From Cinnamomum chago (lineage: Eukaryota; Streptophyta; Magnoliopsida; Laurales; Lauraceae), in contig CP142451.1 of assembly GCA_038049695.1 (NCBI GenBank), positions 45,953,001 to 46,017,000 of the forward strand: a stretch of 64,000 nucleotides of DNA. Direction: 5' to 3'. Under the pieces are notes generated by a model. The model searched no databases. It had not been told where the DNA came from and saw nothing but the letters and a program-made list of their open reading frames with translations. The position numbers and the translations under genes were made by a program. Within the stretch, counting starts at the first letter, position 1. Every line of letters starts with the position of its first letter. Positions 1 to 12,235 of the stretch are shown piece after piece.

Positions 1-241
1 TCAATGCCTACATCCACTACCGGCTGGTGATCCAACACCCCACCGAATTTCCACTATTTTATGATTTTCAATAAGCTAAGCAATAACCTCTACATTATGC
101 TTTTCTTAGGCTAAGCAATAACCTCTACAACCAAAATGTTGGTTATCTCTCTAAGTAGTGTCTAGAATACACTTGATGGAGATACAATTTATAGCTCAAT
201 ACAATGCCTCTTAATTAGGCGGATATGAAAGTGAACATCTA

Positions 242-313
<72 letters not shown>

Positions 314-1626
314 AATGCAAAGATGAATGCACAATGTGTATGTATGATGTCCTTAATCAATTTGAAAATGAAAGCTCATAAATGTATGCCAAAGGCTTTT
401 AAAAGTTTTAGCTCATAAAAACATTTATGATTGAGGAAAGAATGCTAATCACATGTTAAAAATAACTTGTAAACGATATACCAATGTATTCTAAACAAGT
501 TGTGAAAATTCTAAGAACAAAACATGTGATGCATAGGGATTTCAATCAAATTAACAATGTAGCTCAATATATGTATGCTAAAAGCATTTGAAAGTGTAAA
601 ACACAAAAATAGATTTGATTGAAGTTAGGGGAGATGTTGAATCCAAAACATAAGATAGATTTGAAAGTGATTTTCTTATGATGAAAAACAACAACCAAAG
701 ATTAAACCAAGTATAGAAATCATGTTACATATAATTTCAAAGATTTTTTTCATTAACATGATTTACTTAGATATACCAATATGAGTACTAATTGGTTTGA
801 ATCAAGGTGATGCATCCAAAACAATAAATCAATTCAAAAACATATACATGTTAAGGACACAACAAATCATAGTTTATCATGCTAAAAAAGATTTACCAAT
901 AATTAAAGCAAAGCATGAAAACATATGATTAAGGAAAGTAAAACTTACTTAGTGATTTAACTCAATGGAACCAAGCTTTAGCTTTCCAAATGACCCCTTT
1001 CATCCCTTAACTCATTCCCCTTTGATTGCCCTCAAAACACCTCAAGGAAGGCCTCTTAGTTCCTCAAATTTTTCAAAGGAATGAACTTGTATTTATACTA
1101 AAAAACCTTCCCAGTCGACCTGGCCTTCAACGGTCATAAATCTAACCGTTTGAAAAGAGCTCCAACGGCTCTTTACCCGGTCGACCTGATGTGTGCTCGG
1201 TCGACTGGGTCCATGGGCTCGGTCGACCGAGCACACTGCGGGTCGACCCGGGCCCAAGGACCAAAATCCACAAAAATGCATACTTCAAGGTTTTTCTTTG
1301 TGGGGATTTTTGGGCCAATGAATCAAGCTTGGAATCATGGTTTAAATCAAACTAAGAGGTTTAAAACCATGAAACATAAAAAGCCTAAAATGATTTGAAA
1401 GATTTAAAACATAGGCTAGCTTGATTTATAAAATTTCTTTTCAAATTTAAAATACATCCAAGGTTAAAATCAAAACATGCATAATTCAATATTTTTACAA
1501 GTCTTAAAAACAATACATGTATAAATCAAGATTTCAAGATTTTCTAAATCAATGCATGTGTGAAAATTCAAATGATGCTAATATGATAATGCATCCATCA
1601 AATTGCAATACACAAAATCCCTAACA
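1..1626 (-). mobile_element. Sirevirus-like LTR (LTR-N), cut by window edge
   Basis: Long terminal repeat in minus orientation; its 3' end lies left of the window. It matches the LTRs of the complete element at 45495-53059 over most of its length. Shared features are the TAGGCTAAGCAATAACCT-type tandem units near 80-140, a CA microsatellite, a GGTCGACC palindrome cluster at 1111-1255 and a right end in CCCTAACA (TGTTAGGG on the minus strand). No polypurine tract follows at 1627, so it is probably a solo LTR; the expected target duplication copy would be AGATA at 1627-1631. The small open frames over the palindrome cluster arise from the repeated GTCGAC words and are not genes. Confidence 0.85.
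245..311. repeat. (CA)n microsatellite inside LTR-N
   Basis: Uninterrupted CA dinucleotide tract of about 33 units. The same place in other LTR-N copies holds only a short CA run (near 4453-4468, and near 16330 in the opposite orientation), so this copy is an expanded allele. Confidence 0.95.
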
Positions 1627-1631
1627 AGATA

Positions 1632-3702
1632 TTGATAGAGGGGCCCACTTGTGGTAATTGAGACGTTTAGGGTCTTCTTTATAATTTATTCCTAAGACTG
1701 GAGTGCAATTGTATTTATATAGTGGTATTATTTGCAATTAACTGTGGGCCCGGATTGCACATGAGATGTGGGGTCGCGGTGTCCCAATTGGAGCCAGCTT
1801 TTTATGGAATCCCTAGTGGTCCCCACGCTAGCCCAAGTTATTAGAAAGATACTAATCCTAGTTGAACTCTAAAAGGAAGGAATTAGAAAGTTACTATTTC
1901 TATTTGAAGTGAGACTTCTAATAGTGGTAATAGTAAGTTACTAATTGTTGTGGAAGTGAGACTTTTATAATAATTAGAAAGGAGAAAGTTATTAATTCTT
2001 TTGGAAGTGAGACTTCTAATTAATTATTAGTAAGAAGAGGATTGCCAAGCTATAAAAAGGGGAACAAACCCCTTTGACGTCCACTACAAGGATTCACGCC
2101 CAGGCTTCCACATTGTGCAAGTGTTACGCAATTTCTCTTTCTCTTCTAGTTCCTTAGAGCTTTTAGTTGTTTGCTTTAGGAGATCCCACCCATCTCCTTC
2201 AGAGAAGAAATTTGATACGGGATATAGTTGTTAGATTGTATGGACTCAATCCATCAGTTGATGTAATAAATTGATTAATTTCTTTATTTATCAATAAAAT
2301 CATGCTTTCCTTTCATGAGATGAAAGGTGTTTTATTACTTAATGCGCATGACCAATACATATGACATAATGGTTCATGAGATGAACCGGGTCTCATTAGT
2401 ATATTAGATGTGATATATGTATATGGATGAGATCCACATATGGGAGATATGTGTCACGACCAGTGATGAGACTGGGCATCTCATCTGATAAGGTTACAGC
2501 ACCTTGATCACTATGAGATAGTGTGATTTGTCTCGATCATCAGAATGTAAGATTCTGGATCATAGTGCTGGTACATTGGATGTATTGAAGGACCATGAGA
2601 AGCACCTTATGAACATTGTCTCAATTTAAGGACTGTTCTCATAATTCCCTAGCAATAGGCTCTCAATCCTGAGACATTGATGAACTCAAGTTTCTGTCTA
2701 TTCATTTGCTTTGAGTCACCAATGAGTGAGGCCAACTGTAGGTCAACACCTGGGTTTCTTGGGTACGTGGTAGTAGGACTGTGGGAACATCCAATGATCA
2801 AGATGGAATCTATCTATATTATCCCCTTGTGCCAATTAATGGATTTATCATTAGTAAGTGCACACCCATCTCGATTAGGAGTTAATTGGATGGTACTGAT
2901 GATCACTGTGATTAATTGGGGCTCAAGGATAATAAGATGTGGATCTAAGATTGGATGTGATAGATTTGTTCCAATTGATCCATGGATAATGATGGAGGGG
3001 CCTACTTGTGGTAATTGGGAAGTTTAGGGTCTTCATTGTAATATATTCCTAATACTGGAGTACAATTGCATTCATATAGTGGTATTATTTGCAATTAACT
3101 GTGGGCCCGGATTGCACATGAGATGTGGGGTCGCGAGTCCCAGTTAGAGCCACCTTTCCTCCTCCAGAGAGAGGAGAGGAATGAGAGATGTTGTAGAATT
3201 TTATGGATGCTTGTTGGTTGCTGTTCTATTTTCTAGATAAGTTTAATTTACTGATCATGATGGCTGAGATTGAGGACATGGATCTTGTATTGGGTTTCAT
3301 AACCTTCTGGATAGTTGATCCCTGAGTCAAGTGGGTCAAAAAGCTTTGAAAACCTATCCACGAGGCCCACCTATTTTCAACAATAGCGTGGAAGACTAAG
3401 AGGTCTTGGAGATCCTAAGTTGCTTACAAAGAAAAAGTTTTTTCAACTAGCAAGTCTTCTTCTCCATTAGAGCACAACCGAGCTCCAAAGGTATAATCTA
3501 TTTCATTGGATGTTGTGGATTTTTGCTTGCTTGTTTGTTGCTGATTTCTATCTTCTAAATAGAGTTTATTGCTGTACATGATTGATGAGATGGAGGGATT
3601 GCATCCTGGATGTGGTTTATGGCTTTATGGGTACTTGATCCCTGAGTCAAGTGGGTCAAAAGTTTTGAAAACATATCCACGAGGCCCACCGACTTCCAAC
3701 AC
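1632..3702 (+). mobile_element. Copia-type LTR, split by another LTR
   Basis: The pieces 1632-2228 and 3383-3702 join into one LTR-like sequence: a U3 tail, a TATA box (TATAAAAA, 2051-2058), a leader with CTTTGACGTCCACTAC and TCACGCCCAGG, then an end in CCACGAGGCCCAC and CCAACA at about 3702. A related phrase, TCACGCCCAG just after a TATA box and AACCCCTT-like sequence, occurs in the Copia LTRs at 54431 and 56516, which supports a Copia type. The left part lies beyond LTR-N. No primer-binding site follows 3702, so a solo or decayed LTR is likely. There is no coding capacity. Confidence 0.6.
2229..3382 (+). mobile_element. Nested Copia-type solo LTR
   Basis: Starts TGTTAGATTG and ends TTTTCAACA. 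The flanking pentamers ATAGT (2224-2228) and ATAGC (3383-3387) look like a target duplication with one mismatch. Removing the block makes the host LTR continuous, and it explains two direct repeats: 1632-1790 against 2985-3155, and 3190-3380 against 3508-3700. It is related to the LTR it entered but lacks the stretch holding the host TATA box. Confidence 0.6.
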
Positions 3703-3983
3703 TTTTACCATGATTTGACATCAATCTTTATTTAACTTTAGCACACCTGTAAACAAGTCACTTTTTATTTACCATATAAAACAACGATACAATGTGATGA
3801 TGTAAAGTAAAATAAAAAGACTACTTTACCATTCCTTTGCACTTTACTTCATCATATACTTTATCCCACCTTTACTTTACCCCACCTTTACCGTACTGTG
3901 GCATTTACTTTTACTTTACTTTACCATATATGTAAACAAACACATCATGATGGATTTGGTGAACTAAACTCTTTACTTTACTC
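3703..3983. other. Unassigned AT-rich stretch with TTTAC repeats
   Basis: Short, rich in TTTACTTTAC and GTAAA words, with TGTAAACAA at about 3750 and TGTAAACAAACA near 3930. The words suggest a miniature DNA transposon, but I could not find convincing terminal inverted repeats or a target duplication. No gene is seen. Confidence 0.3.
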
Positions 3984-5654
3984 TGAAAGTCCTGGATCCG
4001 AACCCTAGAGCGGGGCTGAATAGGGTGAGCTACAAATTAGTGACCAATTTAGACCAATTATAACTTCTTTAAAATAAACTAGTCACAAGTGGTGATTATC
4101 AAACTAAATGCGGAAACTAACAAAAAAAATCACCACAAAGCATGCACCATCACACAAGGATTTATAGTAGTTCGGCTTCAATGCCTACATTCACTACCGG
4201 CTTGTGATCCAACACCCCACCGGATTTTCACTATTTATGCTTTTCAATAGGCTAAGCAATAACCTTTACAATATGCTTTCAAGGCTAAGCAATAACCTCT
4301 ACATTATGCTTTTCTTAGGCTAAGCAATAACCTCTACAACCAAAGGTTGGTTATCTCTCTAATTTGTGTTTAGAATACACTTGATGGAGACACAATTTAT
4401 AGCTCATTACAATGCCTCTTAATTAGGCGGATATGAAAGTGAAAATTTAATTCACACACACACACACAAATGCAAAGATGAATGCACAATGTGTATGTAT
4501 GATGTCCTCAATCAATTTGAAAGTGAAAGCTCATAAATGTATGCCAAAGGCTTTTGAAAGTTTTAGCTCATAAAAACATTTATGATTGAGGAAGAATGCT
4601 AATCACATGTTAAAAATAACTTGTAAAAGATATACCTATGTATTCTAAACAAGTTGTGAAATTCTATGAACAAAACATGTGATGCATAGGGATGTCAATC
4701 AAATTAACAATGTAGCTCAATATGTGTATGCTATAAGCATAAAACATAAAAATAAATTTGATTGAAGTTAGGGGACAAATCATATGTAATTATAAATTCA
4801 AATTGAAAATGATATACCTATCAATGCAAAGAAAGTTGTGAAACTTTAAAACAAAAGTACATATGATTTGTGAAGTTGTTGAATCCAAAACATAAGATAG
4901 ATTTGAAAGTGATTTTCTTATGATGATAAACAACAACCAAAGATTCAACCAAGTATAGGATTCATGTTACATAAAATTTCAAAGATGTTTTCATTAACAT
5001 GATTTACTTAGATATACTAATTTAAGTACTACTTGAATTAAATCAAGGTGATGCATCCAAAACAATAAATCAATCCAAAAACATATACATGTTAAGGATA
5101 CAACAAATCATAGTTTATCATGCTAGAAAAGATTTTCCAATAATTAAAGCAAAACATGAAAACATATGATTAAGAAAGTAAAGCTTACTTAGTGATTTAA
5201 CTCAATGAAACCAAGCTTTAGCTTTCCAAATGACCCCTTTCATCCCTTAACTCATTCCCCTTTGATTGGCCTCAAAACATCTCAAGGAGGGCCTCTTGAA
5301 CCTCAAATTTTCTTTAGGAATGAGCCACTATTTATACCCAAAAACTGCCCAACGGCTAGTCCTCGGTCGACCCCATGACCCTCGGGTCGACCTGGTACTC
5401 AACGGTAAAAAATCTGACCATTTGAAAAAGTACCCAACGGCTCTTTCCCGGTCAACCCCATGTGTGCTCGGTCGACCGGGTCCTTGGGCTCGGTCGACTG
5501 AGCACACTGCGAGTCGACCCGGGCCTAGGGACCAAATTCCCCACCAATTCATATTTCCAAAGTATTTCTTTGTGGGGACTTTTGGGCCACTGAATCAAGC
5601 TTGGAATCATGTTTTAAATCAAAGTAAGAGGTTTAAAAACATTAAACATAAAAA

Positions 5655-7434
5655 TGAAAGTCCTTGGGATCCTAACCCTAGAGGGGGGGGTGAATAGAGT
5701 GAGCTACAACTATGACCAAATTAGTCCAATTTTAATTTCTTAAGCTAAACTAGTCACAAGTGATGATTAATCATATAAAATGCGGAAGCTAAACAAAAAC
5801 AATCACCACATAGCAATCACCACAACACAATATTTATAGTGGTTCGGCCAACGTGCCTACATCCACTACCGGCTTGTGAATCCAACACCCCCACTGGATT
5901 TCCACTATTTATGCTTTTTCAAAGGCTAAGCAATAACCTATACAATGTTGTTTTTCTAGGCTCAACAACAACCTTTACAAGATGCTTTTCAAGGCTAAGC
6001 AATAACCTTTACAATGTGCTTTTCTAAGGCTAAGCAATAACCTTTACAAAAGAGAATTTTCTCTAAGAAGGTGTCTCTTCAAGAACACTCTAAGAGATAC
6101 AATTTAAGCTCAAATTAATTTGCCTCTAAATAGGCGGATATGAAAATGAAAACTAACTCACACAAACACTCAAAGAAATGCAAAGATGTATGCTTATGAA
6201 GTGTGTATGTGAAAACTTCAATCAAGTTTAAAAGTAAGCTCAATCAATTTATGCTTAATGCAATTCGAAAGTTTAAGGCACAAAAGGATATGATTGAAGT
6301 TCTATGCAAATCACTTGAACAATTACACACTTGTGAATGATATGAAAATCTAAAGATCACAAGTTGTATGAAAGTGTTTAAGCCTAATCAAGTGATGCAT
6401 GTGCAATGTTGTTTTCTAAACAATTTGACTAAAGATTAAATGAATGAAAAAAACAAGGGAAGTTTCAACCAAGTGAAATAATCATGCAATAAAAGAAATC
6501 AAAGATATAGGTTAAACATGATTAAAAAAGTTTAAAACTAAACTTGGGTTGAAATCAAAGTGATGAATCCAATCTTAATTAGATCAAAGAATAAGGGAAG
6601 AATGGATTCAACACATCATAGTTATCATGCACAAAAACATTTACCAATAACTTAAACAAGCATGTAAACTATGATTAAGAAAGGTAGAGCTTACTTGGTG
6701 GTTTAACTCATTAATCCAAGCTTTAACTCTCCTAATGACCTTCTAGCCTTTCCAACTTCATCCCCTTTCAATGGCTCCAAAATGGTCTCAAAGGTTCATG
6801 AGTTTCCCCCCTTTTTCCAAACCAAAAAACCACTTTTTATAGAGAAAAAGTTCCAACGGTCAGAAAAATGACTGTTTGAAAAACTGCTTTTAGCGGCGGA
6901 CACAGAAACCGCCGATAAAAGTGGTTTTTCCGCCGCTAAAGGTCCTGTTTTCCAAAAAATGTATTTTTTAAAGTAATTTTGGTTGGGAATTTTTTGGGCC
7001 ATTAAATCAAGCTTGAAAACATGTTTTAAGTCATTCTAAGATGTTTAAAAACATGAAACACACAAAGCCTAAAATGATTCAAAAGTTTAAAACCAAAGGC
7101 TAGCTTGATTTGATAAAACTCTTTTCAAATGGGAATGCATACAAAACTTATTCTGAAAATGATGAATGTATGCAATGCACAAACCTAACTTCTCAAATTG
7201 ATTTTCCAAATATAATGCACAAAGAATTAGGTTTTCAAAAGAGTTTTGGATTCTAAAACCAATGCATCCAAGTTTAGAAACAAAACATGCATAAAACAAG
7301 ATTTCTTCAAGCCTAAAACCAATGCATGTAAAAATCAAGATTTCAAGATATTTTAAATCAATGTAAGTGTGTGTAAATCAAATGATGCTAAGTGAAAATG
7401 CATCCATCCAATTGCAATTACAAAATCCCTAACA
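5655..7434 (-). mobile_element. Solo LTR-N nested in an LTR-N
   Basis: A complete LTR (TGTTAGGGATT to GGACTTTCA on the minus strand) flanked by AAAAA at 5650-5654 and 7435-7439. The outer LTR reads continuously once it is removed, because other copies have ACATAAAAAGCCTAAA at that place. Unlike its relatives it has no GGTCGACC words. Instead it carries a perfect 12-bp inverted repeat, TTTAGCGGCGGA at 6889-6900 and its complement at 6929-6940. Four or so copies of the 34-bp-type tandem unit lie at 5930-6050. Confidence 0.9.
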
Positions 7435-7685
7435 AAAAAGCCTAAAATTATTTGAAAGATTTAAAACTCATAGGCTTGCTTGATTCAAAAAACTTCTTTT
7501 CAAAACTAATTGCATCCAAGTTTAAAAACAAAACATGCATCAACCTAGATTTCTAAAAGACTTAAAACCAATGCATGTGTAAATCCAGATTTCAAGATTT
7601 TTTAAATCAATGCTTATGTGAAAATTCAAATGATGCTAAAATGATAATGCATCCATCAAATTGCAATAACACAAAATCCCTAACA

Positions 7686-7697
7686 ATCTCCCCCTTT
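7686..7697 (-). other. Polypurine tract of the gag-less LTR-N element
   Basis: On the minus strand this reads AAAGGGGGAGAT directly next to the LTR start, identical to the tract at 51312-51323. It is the expected plus-strand primer site for reverse transcription. Several similar CTCCCCCTTT words follow between 7749 and 8085. Confidence 0.9.
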
Positions 7698-10360
7698 GCA
7701 ATTTGATGGAAACTTACTTAACACCAAATTAACGCACTAAGTCTTCAGTTCCCCCTAAGCTGGACAGGTCTTGAAATCTCTTGGATGCTCCTTCACTTGG
7801 CTTGGGCTCTAGGTCTTTTTCTTCATTCTTCTTGATGCTTGGAGCTTGATCATTCTTCAAGCTTTCTTTTCATCTTTCTCTCTTTGGCCAAGCATCGATC
7901 TTCTTTAACTCCCAAGCTTTCTCTTCTTTCAGCTCTCCCTCTTTGACCATGCACTCTCTCCCTTTGGCAAGATATGCATTCTCTCCCCCTGTAGAAGATC
8001 ATACAAAATCTCCCCTTAGGAAGCTTGGACATTCTCTTCCCCTGTAGAGAACTTGAATGATCTCTCCCCCTTTGACATTAAATTGCAAAGGTACCTACAC
8101 ACATGAAATAAGGAAAATACATTTTAGTAGCACCTGTTAACAAAAGAAATCGAAAATGAAATACATAACAGGTTATCATGTATGGAAAAAGTCTCTAAGG
8201 GTTCAAAGCCAATGCAAGGGTGAATTTGATCAAAACTAATACTTCCTATGAAGGTTTACACTCCCCCTCAATCCATTCTCTCCTTTTGTCAACATATTGA
8301 CAAAGATTTAACTATGTAGTGCAAGAAGAAGATAGTTTTACCAATTGAGGGTTAACTTCAAGAGAAGGATTAGATACATTTAACTATAGAGTTCAAAATG
8401 ATCAAATTACCAAATTAAAGAGCAAGGTCACGGAGAAAAGCGATCATGGATACCAGTTGGAAAAGCAAAGAATACCAATTGAGATTCAAGGATAAGACTA
8501 TAAAATCAATCACTCTTAAATGGAGTTAAAAAGAATATAACTATTAGGATAAAACCAAATTAGAGCTATTCATGAAGAAATGGGGTTTTCTAAACATAGC
8601 ATCAATCAATTTAACTATGAAAAACATATGCTATGAAAGTTTTGAAATCATTTCCTTCAATCATTAAATATGACTATCAAGTACAAGATGAGTGAAATGA
8701 AATTCAAACATGAAGCCTACCTCAATAATTAACCAACCAAGATTATGATCACATAAATATGGTGGTCATGAGATTTACCTATATGAGCAAGAGATGTGGC
8801 AAACATGAAAATTATGATGCTAATGGAATGTGACTTGGAAAAAATATATTACTATCAAGTTCAATCCAATGTACACAAGATCTATCACATACTCAAGATA
8901 AGACATCAAATCAATCGATAATGATACTAATTGAAACCAATTGAATTTCAAAACATGATTAAGAGCAAGAATGTGACAAACACAAAATTCCATCAAGCAT
9001 CATAAATGGATATTCATCACTTTTAATGATATAACTAATGAGCATAGTGATGAACAAGATAAATTGCAATGCAAAAGGATATAACTTGGTAATGCATGCA
9101 ATTATCAAAATGTCAAAATCATATGAATTCAACATCTAAAAGAAATACGTCAAACAATAGATATAACTATAAAATACAATGAATGGATTTTAAAGAGGTT
9201 CATATGATCAAGATCACTACTATGAAGTTGAAACATGTATAAGGATGACATCACTTAGAGAAAACACATGAATCAACATCATAACCATCCAAAAAAAATG
9301 ACTAGAAAGCATAAAGGTTGGATTTGAGTTCTAGTATGGTTTCTACAAATATAACTAATATCACAACCATACATGGAACGAATTGACATTTGCATAGAGA
9401 GGATCAATCAACACTCAAGATCTAACTCATACCATATCATCAATAAAGAATATAACTATGCAAGCACACAAAGGTATGGAGTTAGAAGGATATCATGGAT
9501 CGCATATAGATGAAGATGGATCTCATAAATGGGTATACCTATTAAGAACAATGGATTAATTCAAATTCATCTAAAATGATCCACTAATCTATCACGCAAT
9601 ATCTCCACTCTTAGCAAATGTACTAAGCTTACAATGCTATGGAAAATGGATATGAGGATTAAACCAAATGAGATTAGCTCACTAAATCACATATGTACTT
9701 ATTAAGCTCAAATAAAAGATTTTATTATAAAGCACATAAACAATCATCAATTTACATTAATGAAAATATATACCAAGTTAGGCACAAGCATGCAAATCAA
9801 TGACACCATATCCAACCACACAATGTAAGACATCACAATCAATTTGCATAAAAAGAATGTCACTAAATGAGCAAAGATGCAAATCTATCATGATAATATT
9901 GCAATCAAAGGATTTTGAAAACCATGAGATATAACTTAAAAGTTCATGAAGACAAAATCAAATGATCACAAAGAAACATTGCATTTTAAGAGATGTGACT
10001 AAAAAGACACAAAATGAAAATGTAACAATGACCAACAAAAAGATTTAACTATAAAGGATAGGTTGGTCTAGAGAGGTTCAAGGCCTTAAGGTTAGTCTAA
10101 ATGTGTACCTTTGAAGATTCACCTAAGATCTTGATTAGGATTGTCCTTGAGAGTTCACTTTGAGGACTCACCAACCCGTGGAGATATAACTCGAAAAAGT
10201 CTTAGAGTGGTGAAATGATACTTTGGGGAAATTTAATTTTCAATCATAGTGGAAATCATTAAAAAGATATGGAATACAACACAACACTAGGGTTCTAATC
10301 TAGATCATAGCGAATAAGGATCAACTCTGGATTGTTAAGCCCTAAAATGGAGTAACCTCT

Positions 10361-10371
10361 CTCTAATACCA
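10361..10371 (-). other. Primer-binding site (initiator Met tRNA)
   Basis: The minus strand reads TGGTATTAGAG three bases from the LTR end. This is the plant initiator-Met tRNA complement with one C-to-T change from TGGTATCAGAG. Confidence 0.85.
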
Positions 10372-10840
10372 ATTGAAAGTCATGGATCCGAACCCTAGAG
10401 GGGGGGGGGTGAATAGGGTGAGCTACAAATTAGTGACCAATTTAGACCAATTTTAACTTCTTTAAAATAAACTAGTCACAAGTGGTGATTATCAAACTAA
10501 ATGCGGAAAATAACAAAAACAATTACCACAAAGCATGCACCATCACACAAGGATTTATAGTAGTTCGGCCTCAATGCCTACTTTCACTACCGGCTTGTGA
10601 TCCAACACCCCACCGGATTTTCACTATTTATGCTTTTCAATAGGCTAAGCAATAACCTTTACAATATGCTTTCAAGGCTAAGCAATAACCTCTACATTAT
10701 GCTTTTCTTAATTAGGCTAAGCAATAACCTCTACAACCAAAGGTTGGTTATCTCTCTAATTTGTGTCTAGAGTACACTTGATGGAGATACAATTTATAAC
10801 TCATTACAACGCCTCTTAATTAGGAGGATATGAAAGTGAA

Positions 10841-10853
10841 GAATCTTTTCTTC

Positions 10854-10897
<44 letters not shown>

Positions 10898-10991
10898 TAC
10901 CAAGTGCACAAAATTTTCTTCTTTAGAAAATAAAAGATTATATTCTATGAAATATTATTTTCTTGTGTAGCCAAACAGGCCCAAGCTACCA

Positions 10992-11028
<37 letters not shown>

Positions 11029-12230
11029 TTTTCATTTCTTTTGTTGTGTTATCTTCTTTTTGGAACCACAACAGCTTTCAGAGAGGTATAGGAGTTCTTC
11101 AAAAGCTATCTCTTTTTTTCCTTTTATTGCAGTGTATATTTTTTAATAGAAAATATGAAATGATTTTTAAAAAGTAAAAAACTTTTGGCAAATCTTAATA
11201 TATATTTATATATAATTAAAATTGAATATTTTAAATTAGTATGAGTGCTTTTCATAGTTCTTTCAATCAAGTCCTCTCTGTTATCTTTCAAAAAAAATTA
11301 TCTTTAAAAAAAAGTCATCTCTGTTAGTTTCTCGCCAATCACCAAACAATTATCATGATGTATTGTGTTTACAATCTTTCATTGTGAGTTGGAAGTTTGA
11401 CGATAGTAATAATGGCTGTTAGGAGCTACAGGTCAAGTTATAGCAAGTTGATTATTCTTTATTTAATCCAAATATCTCTAATCAAATAATAAGAATATTT
11501 GTTTAAAAAAGCAATTATTCATAGAGAAATAAATGTGATCAATGCTAGTGAAGCAATCGGATGGACCCAAAGAAATAAATGATGACTCAAAAATATCTAA
11601 GCTAGCCACTATGGATCCATTGGTTGGATTCATCTCTAAAACATAAACCACTTTTTTTAAAAAAGGTATTACCTTTTTAAATCATCGAGGAAATATGTTG
11701 TTATTAACAATAATTATATCCCCCATAAACATGCCAATGTGATTAAAAGAAGATAAAAATGATACAAATCATGTGCTTTTGGATGTTATAGACTTGACGA
11801 TGGGAATTGAAGTAACATTTCTTTTTATGAAAATGTTATGAGTTACCTTTAGATACTGAAAATTGGCACCACTTAGCATCGGTCCTACTGTAACGGGATG
11901 CGGTGAAAGTTGGAATGTATCTATTTCTGTTATACTAGCTGCAGCTTAGTCATGTTGTCAGTTGGAGTATTTATCCTCTTGGTACCTCTGTTCTCTATTC
12001 TAATCAGTGGCCACGCCCGGATATCTAATAGTATTATAGTCTGTTATTTTGTTTACTATGAACAAGCTCTTTGATTGAGAAAATATAGATAATGTGGATA
12101 TGCCCCTCATGTTAATAAAGTTCTATAACATGTATTATTGTGATTTCATATTTTTATTAATTTGTTTGATAAATTTATTTTTTATTTATAATTATCAGTT
12201 TCTAATATGACAATCTTGTTTAGTATATTA
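10841..12230. other. Unassigned stretch with poly-T and TA tracts
   Basis: No gene is recognised. Next to the truncated LTR lies a run of 37 T (10858-10894). It is followed by AT-rich sequence with CCAAACAGGCCC near 10970, a word seen at the ends of many plant hAT-like miniature elements, and a TA microsatellite (about 10993-11025). The poly-T could be the A-tail of a minus-strand retrosequence, but no second boundary was found. Confidence 0.4.
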
Positions 12231-12235
12231 GTTTA

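Larger units (their letters stand above)
3984..10840 (-). mobile_element. Non-autonomous LTR-N element, gag-less, 5' LTR truncated
   Basis: Minus-strand element. The 3' LTR is at 3984-7685 and is interrupted by a solo LTR at 5655-7434. Then come a polypurine tract (7686-7697), an internal domain (7698-10360), a primer-binding site (10361-10371) and a 5' LTR from 10374 whose homology stops near 10840, leaving about 467 bp. The internal domain aligns with the non-coding 3' internal part of the element at 45495, including the phrases on either side of the gag stop and the Copia-like polypurine array, but about 1.4 kb of gag is absent. No frame of meaningful length remains. TACTC at 3979-3983 would be the left target duplication copy; the right end is lost. 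Confidence 0.85.

Noticed and set aside
1093..1398. Open frames over GTCGAC-rich stretches (also near 5266-5697, 15429-15778, 26344-26690, 45905-46208, 51734-52037)
   Set aside because: Repeated GTCGAC words are open in several frames on both strands and give VDR/GRP/STR-like peptides. They lie in LTRs and recur with the LTR.
2677..3027. A 116-codon open frame as a host gene
   Set aside because: It lies inside the nested Copia-type LTR (2229-3382), has no recognisable domain and no conserved context.
3703..3983. A firm call of a miniature inverted-repeat transposon
   Set aside because: I could not find matching terminal inverted repeats or a target duplication.
3984..7685. Three separate LTR-N fragments in a row
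   Set aside because: The AAAAA duplication at 5650-5654 and 7435-7439 and the continuity of the outer sequence show one LTR with a solo LTR inserted in it.
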